The notes beneath the pieces are model-generated. The model saw only the letters and a list, made by a program, of their open reading frames with translations. It searched no databases and had not been told where the DNA came from. Below, piece after piece: positions 54,140-62,580 of a DNA stretch of 64,000 nucleotides. This stretch comes from Rhodeus uyekii (lineage: Eukaryota > Chordata > Actinopteri > Cypriniformes > Acheilognathidae): the NCBI GenBank assembly GCA_037043235.1, contig JAWRVZ010000275.1, positions 248,001 through 312,000 on the forward strand, in the 5' to 3' direction. The first letter of the stretch is position 1, and every line of letters starts with the position of its first letter. Made by a program: the position numbers and the translations under genes.

Positions 54140-55460
54140 ACTTTATTTCACTTCTGCTTTTACTGGTAATGTGAAATCTTGTGTGAAAGACGTCACAACC
54201 TCCAAATGAGGATTTATGAGCAAATAAACTTCTCTTTCCTCCAGTTAGTTTGATTTGCAGATAAATTATGAATGAACAATCTTTAATTGTCGGTTGTGTG
54301 TGTTTTTGTTGTTATGAAGGGATAACACACCTAATGCTTCTCCTATGAGAGAGATGACGTATTTCACACGTCAATTGTTGATCACGAGAACAATTATGAA
54401 AGGGCTTGAGCATTATTTTCAACTGTTGTAATCTTTATGATATTACACGAATAGTTGAAAAAGAAGATGTTGAAATGAAAGGTTTGTGTTTCCGGCCTCA
54501 GACCAGCGGGAATATTTGTGAATAAACTGAGAAAAACACACAGAGACAGAGAACTTATTTCTGACATAATCATTACATTCAGCATTTCCAACCCAACAAA
54601 GTGCATTTGGGAAATAAAATGGTACAAAATCCCAAAACAAACATCTTTTTACACATTTTCCAAATATACTTTTGAACATATTTATATGCATACTGACATT
54701 TTAAATCTTCAAATAGTACAAAGGAACTGTAACGACAGAGAAATAAAAATGTTTTACATTTCATGCACTTGAAATGAATGATGGATTGAATCTCATCCGG
54801 ATCACTTGTGCAGAAACACACACATAATAAACACAGAAGAGAGAAAAGCACATGCAGACAGATGAAACTCTCAAACACTCTTAAATCTAATAACACACAA
54901 CACACACTTTCATCTGATCGACATCTTATTATAATAAAACTCATGCGTGAAACACACCGATCACAATCACATTCACAATGCTTTTATAATCTCAGTGAAT
55001 GAAGACTCTTTAGATCACATGTTCCTCAAAACTCTTTCTGTTAAACTCTTGTTCATTTGTGTTTGCATAAGTGCGATGATCAATGTGTGATGGATGTAAT
55101 GCATTCATTCCTGTGAGAAACACACAGAGACGGAGAAGTGCAGTCAGTTCATCACTGAATCCTCCAGCGGCTCTCTTGTTCTTTCACGAGCACATCTGAC
55201 GCATTTATTGCTGCAACGCCACCAGAAACTCGTTCACTCGCTCACAAAAGATCCTGCACTGCATTTCAAAGGATTTATGGGCTGTTTTAAGCCAAATTTT
55301 AAGAATGAGTGCCATTTACTGATGCTTGGAAACCCACCTTACTTTTAATGCTGTCTCTCTACAATCAGCTATGGAAGTAATTGTAAAACTTAAACCTTCC
55401 TGAGGGATTAAATATTTTACATGTTTCTGAATAACTGATATATTGATCATAGTGTGTTAT
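54140..55460. other. AT-rich DNA without a recognised gene
   Basis: Several short frames exist on both strands without domains. CACACA- and GAGA-rich patches explain some of them. Confidence 0.45.
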
Positions 55461-56038
55461 TATTTATGTATATGTGTGTTTGGCCTGCTTGAATACTGTA
55501 AACTGAAGGGAACGATAGTTTAAAAGGTTCCAATTGTGCTGAAGTGTTCATTCCTGATTCAATCATGAAGTTAATGTTTTGTAACTAATCTTTCTTTACT
55601 AAACAAAGAACAATGCACCCAGAGTGGCTGTAACTGTCTTAACTATCTGTTCACCAGAAAAGATTCAATTAGCAAGAGACGGGGAAAGGGGGGTTCTTGT
55701 TTTCTGTTCTGTGCAGATTGCTGATTGGTATGGAGTAACCTGGGATGAAGGAATCAACCTGATAACACTGATTGCTCCGGGCAACAGTCACTGTATGGAG
55801 AGGTGGACTCAAGGGAGATCAAGAATATAAATAATGTTGTTGGCACTTTGTAAGACATTCTGGACTGCCCAGATGTCATGTTTGTGATAGTCCTGCAATC
55901 CTGAGCTCAGCAAAGGCAATTTCTGATTCTTTTATAATAAACCTGTAAGTTAATTTTATTACCGGACATCGTGTCTCATTCTTTTGGCGAACGAACCGGG
56001 GGGGATAAGGGTCGAGAGAGACACCAAAAATCCCAACA
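55461..56038 (+). repeat. LTR-like block (possible endogenous retrovirus solo LTR)
   Basis: A TATA-like box (AATATAAATAATG, about 55826) is followed about 110 bases later by ATAATAAACC (about 55936). A GC-rich end then runs to AAATCCCAACA at 56038. This order fits U3-R-U5 of an LTR. The left end and the target duplication could not be fixed, and no internal viral sequence is present. Confidence 0.35.
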
Positions 56039-56304
56039 GTGTGTGAGCTTGTAAAGAGTCTGATTTTAACAGCGGTCAGTTTTCTGCAGTGAGAATCACA
56101 CTTCCTCTGGTAAAGCCACACTAATAGAGTTACTGTGTCATTATTCTGTTCACATTTACTGAAGCCGTGTGGTTTTGTGTGAAACTTTAAAAACTGCAGC
56201 TGACCTCAAAGCATTTGCTCGGCTGTTTGAACTGAAGAGATGTTACAAGATGCGGGGAATCATGAATATTCATATAAGCTCCGCCCACTGAAAATAAACA
56301 TTTA

Positions 56305-56365
56305 CATTTACATTTATGCATTTGGCAGACGCTTTTATCCAAAGCGAATTACATTGTGACTAAAC
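56305..56365 (+). repeat. Widespread fish repeat fragment
   Basis: The stretch around ATGCATTTGGCAGACGCTTT is a short sequence I know to recur in many teleost genomes. I cannot assign its family. Confidence 0.45.
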
Positions 56366-56869
56366 ATCCCAGAAACCGAAAATCTCGTAATAATGATGTC
56401 AAGTTCATTGTGTGATTAGATTAATGTAGAAATTGTAATGGGTGAGTCTTTTTTTAAATTATTATTGCACAAAAAAAACAGATGATTGTCAGGAATCGCA
56501 TAAATCAATTCAGCATAAAAATGAAAGGTTCCTTACAAAAGACTCAAGAATGTTAAAAGTTTTCAAAGACTTTGAGTTCAAAGGTCTGGACATTTTTACG
56601 AAATGTCTGATTTTATATCTAAAAATTAAAATTATGGTTAAATTAAATGGTTCTGGTTTTATGAAGGTGAAATTTAGCAAAAAGACAGAGAGACACAATA
56701 CATTATAAGATTAAATAGAATAAAAATAAAGAAAATCCTTATTTATTTTTAATTCCATACAAAACGACATGCTAAAGCTGGAAATAAACCTTTTTATAAA
56801 AAGCATTATTAATTTCTACAAAATTAATGTACATAAATCGGATTGTTTGAAACTCTTGACTGCTTCTTG

Positions 56870-57510
56870 ATCATTTGTTATAGTTTTTGAACAGTTATGA
56901 ATTATGGATGAAAGTTAATAACTGTATAAAGTTAATCTTACAGGAGTTCAGACGCTCTTGTTCTGCAGGAACAGATCCAGGGCCGGCGCCACGGGGGGGC
57001 GTGAGGGGGCGACGCCCCCTCACCGGGACTCTCCCGCCCCCTCAGATCACCATGAATGTTAAAGTGATTTTAATGATAAATAAAATATTTTATTTTAAAA
57101 AATTACATTTGCCAATTGCCCTTTCTTCCAGTTCCTATAGTCAATATTAATCTTAAATAGCAACATTTTAGTAAAAAAAAGTCTGTTAGGCAAAGTCGAA
57201 TTTTGATTGGTCCTGTCGTTTGATTAGCGCGCTTCCCCACCCCCACTCTAACGTCACATTACATTTCTCGCGCACCAGAACATACACAATTAATTACATT
57301 TTTGAAGCTACTAGGATGATCATTCCTCTTGTTTCACAATGGATATTTGAAAGTGGATTAAAAAGACACTGTTACAGATCCACTTTCACTTTGAGACTCT
57401 GTTGTGATTTTTCTACTCAAACATTCAGATGAAGAACAAACGGATCACAAGCACAAAACAGGTTCTTTTTTTTTTCATAATAATTTCCAATCCAGAATCA
57501 TCAGAAATAA
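56870..57510 (-). other. Exon/promoter-like block, copy 2, split by an insertion
   Basis: It matches 52730-52930: GATGAAAGTTAATAACTGTAT, CGCTCTTGTTCTGCAGGAAC and CCAATCCAGAATCATCAG have close counterparts there. It is interrupted at 56978-57372 and keeps an extra GGAGTTCAGA segment beside the putative donor. Confidence 0.5.
56978..57372. mobile_element. hAT-like insertion
   Basis: It starts CAGGGCCGGCGCCACGGGGG and ends near GACACTGT. Flanking octamers AACAGATC (56970-56977) and TACAGATC (57373-57380) agree at 7 of 8 bases, and the uninterrupted copy at 52810-52840 shows the empty site. It is non-coding, with a GC-rich left end. Confidence 0.65.
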
Positions 57511-59097
57511 ACAAGAACAAATCTAGTGCGATGGATAATGCAAAAAAAAAAAAACACCATCATACATTTGATCTTTTATTGTCTTACAGTTAAACGAGTT
57601 TCTAAAATAAAATAAAAAACAATTTACAAAACATAGAAACCTAACGAAAATTAACTTACGAATAAAAGCAAAAAGCATAATTATCCATAATCATAGTTTA
57701 ACACCGTAAAACTGTTTCATTTTAAAGTGATTACCACACTTTTACTATAACAAAACCATGATTCATTTGAGTACTGATCAGATCTTTATTTAACTGATGT
57801 TTACTTTGAACATGTTTTATATATTTGCATTTTGCCACAGTTATATTAAGTGAATATAAAGAAAATAAAGATCATAATAAAATTTATGTGATGTGGATTG
57901 ATCAAATTACAAATCAAACTACTATACTAAACATGTTCATGATCAGAAGAGTTCATGACAAGAATCATTTCTGTCTATGATCGAGTCAACAGTCACTGTC
58001 ACTGGATGCGAACACATGTATGTCTGTATGAAAATGGCAAATGAAGAACATAGTTCATTATTTTGATTGCTTTTATTTATACATTTAGAAATGACATTTT
58101 TAGACATTTTAATTTCATTCTTGAAAAATCTTGTTAGACTTTAACATGGAAAGCTGATGGAGGCAGCTGGAGTGTCTTCAGGTCTGGACGGACAGACAGA
58201 GAGCAGACATATGGACAGCGTTTTAAAAAGCATCTTCACACAGTAGAAATGGCCTTTTTAATTGGTATTTGGTATTTTGAGAGAAAGTCTGCAAATAAAG
58301 TTTCATCATTATTAAATAACTGACTTACTAATAACAATCCACTTCAAAACTAGTTGTGAAAAAATAAAGATGTATTTCTGTGTAAAATGTTGCTTATGAA
58401 TCTTTGAGGAGAAAAGCTGATCTTGTAAATGAGACTGAAAGCAGCAAGAGCTTGTTGGTGGAATTTAGAGTTTAATCTGAAGTTGTTCAGTTTTATAATT
58501 ACACATTAATATAAATTCTGTGCCACTCAAATGAGAATAAATGCATTGAGGGATTTTATTCCAAACAGAATATGGTTTTGAAAATTTAATCTGAGACAAT
58601 TTATTTTAAAAGTGTTGTTTAGATGTTAAAGTCAATGATATTTAGACCATCTTTATCATATGAATTTAATATTACTAATTTATTAATGCAGTGACCTTTG
58701 TTTTTATCTTGTAAATTGTACGTTTTCTTTGTAATCTAGCCTAGATTGATTTGATAATGAATTGTTACTCATCATAAACATCGCAATCAGAACTGAATAT
58801 TTTCCCTTGAAAGTGTTTTTTAAAGCACAAAAACCGCAGCAGAGAGTCGAGGAGTGAGAGACTCATAAATAAAAAATTTAAATTAAATAAATATCTGTAA
58901 TAAAGTAATAAAGCACTTCAGATACAGAAAGACAGTTTTCGGTTTAACAGCATCACGAAACCCTCTGCAATTTAAAGAGACAATAGAAAAAGACACACAA
59001 ACGTATGAAGAACACGAACAATTTAAACCAAAGAAATTATATGAGTTATAGTAAATATTTAACGGTCGCATCAAATATATTCAGCAGGGATGAAAAC
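57511..59097. other. AT-rich intergenic DNA
   Basis: I see no gene, RNA or known repeat. Confidence 0.5.
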
Positions 59098-59398
59098 GTC
59101 TCGGGTTACGTATGTAACCCTGGTTCCCTGAAGGGGAACGAGACGCTGCGTCAGAAAACGCTAGGGGAAACCCTTGACGTCAGTCACGTGAAGATGTGTA
59201 CAACCAATGGGAAATTTACGCGTGTGAATGCAAGTCGCGGGAAGTGACGTCATGAACAGAGCATAAAAGCGCGCCGGAACCCGGAAGTGACAGCAAAAGA
59301 GTGTCTGAAGCGGGCCCGGAGGCGCAAGGAGCTGAGGCGAAGACGCAGCGTCTCGTTCCCCTTCAGGGAACCAGGGTTACATACGTAACCCGAGACGT
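59098..59398. repeat. Perfect 56-bp inverted repeat in the DIRS end
   Basis: 59098-59153 and 59343-59398 are exact reverse complements, separated by 189 bases. A direct repeat (GCTGCGTCAGAAAACGCTAG) occurs at 59146 and 59421. The spacer holds a TATA-like CATAAAAG (about 59261). This arrangement fits DIRS terminal and internal complementary repeats, although it could also be two inverted element ends lying side by side. Confidence 0.85.
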
Positions 59399-59494
59399 TC
59401 CCTTTCATGGGAACTTCGAGCTGCGTCAGAAAACGCTAGGGGAACGTTATACCAACGTCACCTCAGCGACGCCGGCCTACGGATGTGTCTCAGC

Positions 59495-62347
59495 TCACTG
59501 AGAGAGCACCCTCGTTCCCGGAGCGGAATCGAGATCCAATTGATAGAATCTCATAAAGGTGTGCGGTGAGGACCAGCCAGCCGCAGCACAAACATCAGCA
59601 AGGGAAACTCCTGAGAGAAACGCCTTGGAGGTCGCCACGCTCCTAGTAGAGTGGGCCCGGACCCTCAGGGGAGAAGCATGTCCGGCCGACTCATAAGCCA
59701 GACAGACAGCCTCGACTATCCATCGGCTTAGGGTTTGTTTGGAAGCTGGAGCCCCCTCAGGGGCCCCAAAACAAACGAACAGTTGGTTTGACTTACGCCA
59801 GGTAGCAGTCCTGAGGACGTAAGCGTCCAGTACTCGTACTGGACAGACCTTGTTCTTTCGCTCCTGCTCATGATCGTCAAAGGGGGGAGGACAGAAGGCC
59901 TGTAGCATGATAGACCGAGCCACGTTCGTGAGAACCTTAGGGACATAGCCTGGCCTCGGGTGAAGAAAAACCTTCGTCATCCCGGGCGCAAACTCGAGGC
60001 AAGATGGAACCACCGAGAGAGCTTGAAGATCCCCAACCCTCTTTAGCGAGGTGATAGCCAGCAAAAGAAGGGTCTTTAGGGAGAGGAGTTTAATAGGAAG
60101 CTCCTCTAATGGTTCAAAGGGTGCCTGGGACAGGCCTTGGAGTACCAAAGACAAGTCCCAGGCAGGAACCCTGGTCTGTGTCACAGGTCTCAGCCTTAGA
60201 GTGCCACGAAGGAAACGAGAGACTAGGGGGTCCCTGCCCAAGGACACCCCTCCCAGAGGTATGTGGCAAGCCGCTATGGCAGCCACATAAACCTTCAAGG
60301 TAGAAGGGGACAACCCTGTCGCAAACTTCTCCTGCAGGAACTCCAGCACTTTGCCAACGGGACAGGTTACTGGGTTTAACTGCCTTACGCTACACCAAGC
60401 AGAGAAGAGTTTCCACTTTAGAGCGTAGAGTTTCCTCGTGGAGGGAGCTCTGGACTGAAGGATGGTCTCTACAACCTCGGCTGTGAGACCAGTTTCGAAG
60501 AACTGGACCCCCTCAGGGGCCAGACCTTCAGCTTCAGAAGTTCTGGGCGGGGGTGAAGAACACAACCCTCCGCCTGGGACAGAAGATCCCCCCTGACCGG
60601 AATCTCCCAGGGGACTCCGTCTAGGAGGGATACCAGGTCCGAGAACCAGATCCTGCTGGGCCAAAAGGGGGCCACCAGCGTGAGACGGACCCTGTCCCGA
60701 CGAACTTTGGCCAGAACTCCCGGGAGCAGAACAATCGGAGGAAAAGCGTACAGGTGTAGCCTCGGCCACACCTGCATCATGGCATCCCGCCCCAGCGGCG
60801 CTGGGTACGTTAAGGAGAACCATAGAGGGCAATGAGTATTTTCGACCGAGGCAAACAGGTCTACCTGTGCCTTCCCGAATCTCTTCCAAATCTGCTCCAC
60901 CACCTCGGGGTGGAGCCGCCATTCCCCGGGCCTCGGCCCCTGCCTCGACAGGAAGTCTGCTCCTATGTTCTGGACTCCAGGGATGTGGGCTGCCCTGAGG
61001 GAGAGCACCTTGCCCTGGGCCCAAAGAAGAACTTGTCTCACCAATTTGTACATTGGACGAGAGCGAAGACCTCCCTGGTGATTGATGTAAGCCACCACTG
61101 TCATGCTGTCTGTGAACACAGTGACATGATGCCCAATTAGGTCCGGGAGGAAAGCAAGTAGCGCTCTGCGGACCGCCAGTAACTCCAGCAGGTTTATGTG
61201 CCAGGACTGGTGCCGCAAGCTCCAAAGCCCTTGTGAGGAGCGGTCCCTCAGAACCGCCCCCCAACCTGTGAGGGAGGCATCCGTTGACAGAGTCACTCGT
61301 CGAGACGGAGCCCCCAACACGGGGCCTTGTGACAGGAACCAGATATTCTTCCACAGGGTCAAGGTGCGTAGGCATCGCCTCGTGACCTTGATTGTGCGAA
61401 GCGGGTTGCCCCTCGGGGAAAACCCTTTGGTCCTGAGCCACCACTGCAGAGGTCTCATGTGTAGCAGGCCGAGCGGTATAACGCTGGACGCTGCTGCCAT
61501 GAGCCCCAACACTCTCTGAAAGTGTTTGACAGTGAGTAGCTGGCCTAGTTTTATGCCCTCGACAGTTGAACGAATGGAATGAATGCGCCCGGGGGATAGC
61601 CGAGCAGACATTGTTTCCGAGTCCCAAATGACTCCCAAGAAGGTGGTTCTCTGAGCAGGAGAAAGCACACTCTTCTTGGTGTTCAACCTTAACCCCAGCT
61701 CCTTCATGTGAGCGAGCACGACATCTCGATGACGTGCTGCTGACTGAGACGATTGGGCTAATACTAGCCAATCGTCTATATAATTGAGGACACGGATGCC
61801 TTGTAACCGCAACGGAGCAAGTGCAGCGTCCACGACCTTCGTGAACGTGCGGGGTGAGAGCGATAGGCCGAACGGAAGTACACGATACTGGTACGCCTTC
61901 CCCCCGAAGGCGAACCGTAGGAACTTCCGATGCTGAGGAAGGATGGAGATGTGGAAGTATGCGTCTTTTAGGTCGATTGTGACGAACCAGTCCTCGGACC
62001 TGATATGCGTCACAATCTGCCTGAGCGTCAACATTTTGAATTTTAGACGCAAGATAGTGCGATTTAGAAGACGCAAATCCAGAATGGGCCGCAACCCTCC
62101 ATCCTTCTTCGGAACTATGAAGTATCGGCTGAAGAAACCGGACTGTCTGTCTGTAAGGGGCACATACTCGATGGCCCCTTTCTCCAGCAGAGAGTCTACT
62201 TCCTGTTCCATAATCAGAGCCTGCTGGGGCCCTACCGCGGACGATAGGATCCCCATAAAACGGGGTGGTGAAACCCCGAATTGAATTTTGTACCCGGAGG
62301 TTACTGTGCGCAGGACCCATTGAGAGATGCCCGGCAGACGCAACCAT
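59495..62347 (-). CDS. DIRS tyrosine recombinase ORF
   Basis: A 950-codon open frame from an ATG at 62347, overlapping the RT ORF in another frame for about 1.9 kb. Only the last 330 or so residues form a recognisable domain: the N-terminal SAM-like part (SRAPSTRKLYALKWKLFSAW, LSPSTLKVYVAAIAA) and the catalytic part with HSTRSVATSKAF (HxxR box) and the nucleophile region TFMRFYQLDLDSAPG. It would join the circular DNA intermediate into the genome in the nucleus, making no target duplication. The upstream 600 codons may be open merely because they shadow the RT frame, so the true start could be much nearer 60700. The domain has no lesion. Confidence 0.85.
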   Translation of the reverse strand: MVASAGHLSMGPAHSNLRVQNSIRGFTTPFYGDPIVRGRAPAGSDYGTGSRLSAGERGHRVCAPYRQTVRFLQPILHSSEEGWRVAAHSGFASSKSHYLASKIQNVDAQADCDAYQVRGLVRHNRPKRRILPHLHPSSASEVPTVRLRGEGVPVSCTSVRPIALTPHVHEGRGRCTCSVAVTRHPCPQLYRRLASISPIVSVSSTSSRCRARSHEGAGVKVEHQEECAFSCSENHLLGSHLGLGNNVCSAIPRAHSFHSFNCRGHKTRPATHCQTLSESVGAHGSSVQRYTARPATHETSAVVAQDQRVFPEGQPASHNQGHEAMPTHLDPVEEYLVPVTRPRVGGSVSTSDSVNGCLPHRLGGGSEGPLLTRALELAAPVLAHKPAGVTGGPQSATCFPPGPNWASCHCVHRQHDSGGLHQSPGRSSLSSNVQIGETSSSLGPGQGALPQGSPHPWSPEHRSRLPVEAGAEARGMAAPPRGGGADLEEIREGTGRPVCLGRKYSLPSMVLLNVPSAAGAGCHDAGVAEATPVRFSSDCSAPGSSGQSSSGQGPSHAGGPLLAQQDLVLGPGIPPRRSPLGDSGQGGSSVPGGGLCSSPPPRTSEAEGLAPEGVQFFETGLTAEVVETILQSRAPSTRKLYALKWKLFSAWCSVRQLNPVTCPVGKVLEFLQEKFATGLSPSTLKVYVAAIAACHIPLGGVSLGRDPLVSRFLRGTLRLRPVTQTRVPAWDLSLVLQGLSQAPFEPLEELPIKLLSLKTLLLLAITSLKRVGDLQALSVVPSCLEFAPGMTKVFLHPRPGYVPKVLTNVARSIMLQAFCPPPFDDHEQERKNKVCPVRVLDAYVLRTATWRKSNQLFVCFGAPEGAPASKQTLSRWIVEAVCLAYESAGHASPLRVRAHSTRSVATSKAFLSGVSLADVCAAAGWSSPHTFMRFYQLDLDSAPGTRVLSQ

Positions 62348-62580
62348 GCGGCCTGGAACTCTACTAAGGGAATCAGTCTCTCGAGACTGATCTCTGATAC
62401 GAGCAGAGACACCACAGGGCCGGGGTTTCCGGACACCGTACTGGTGGAATGCTCTAGGACCCTCCTTAGAGGGGGCAGTGCCTCCGAGACGGGCTCCCTC
62501 GGGAACCGGACACGGAGATGACCGCCTTGGTGCGGCTTGCCTCTGGCGTCAGGAACGCTTAGAGGTAGCCTTCTTGGCAT
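60469..62580 (-). CDS. DIRS reverse transcriptase / RNase H ORF
   Basis: The ATG at 62580 overlaps the gag end by 32 bases in another frame. 703 residues: the RT domain with KKDGGLRPILDLRLLN, TIDLKDAYFHISI, YRVLPFGLSLSPRTF and the catalytic NYIDDW (about 61768-61785). RNase H follows, with TLSTDASLTGWGAVL, LLELLAVRRALLAF, VFTDSMTVVAYINHQGG and NIGADFLSRQG. The tail includes QVDLFASVENTHCPLWFSL. It would copy the element RNA and degrade the template. No stop or frameshift is seen, so it is potentially functional. Confidence 0.93.
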   Translation of the reverse strand: MPRRLPLSVPDARGKPHQGGHLRVRFPREPVSEALPPLRRVLEHSTSTVSGNPGPVVSLLVSEISLERLIPLVEFQAAWLRLPGISQWVLRTVTSGYKIQFGVSPPRFMGILSSAVGPQQALIMEQEVDSLLEKGAIEYVPLTDRQSGFFSRYFIVPKKDGGLRPILDLRLLNRTILRLKFKMLTLRQIVTHIRSEDWFVTIDLKDAYFHISILPQHRKFLRFAFGGKAYQYRVLPFGLSLSPRTFTKVVDAALAPLRLQGIRVLNYIDDWLVLAQSSQSAARHRDVVLAHMKELGLRLNTKKSVLSPAQRTTFLGVIWDSETMSARLSPGRIHSIRSTVEGIKLGQLLTVKHFQRVLGLMAAASSVIPLGLLHMRPLQWWLRTKGFSPRGNPLRTIKVTRRCLRTLTLWKNIWFLSQGPVLGAPSRRVTLSTDASLTGWGAVLRDRSSQGLWSLRHQSWHINLLELLAVRRALLAFLPDLIGHHVTVFTDSMTVVAYINHQGGLRSRPMYKLVRQVLLWAQGKVLSLRAAHIPGVQNIGADFLSRQGPRPGEWRLHPEVVEQIWKRFGKAQVDLFASVENTHCPLWFSLTYPAPLGRDAMMQVWPRLHLYAFPPIVLLPGVLAKVRRDRVRLTLVAPFWPSRIWFSDLVSLLDGVPWEIPVRGDLLSQAEGCVLHPRPELLKLKVWPLRGSSSSKLVSQPRL

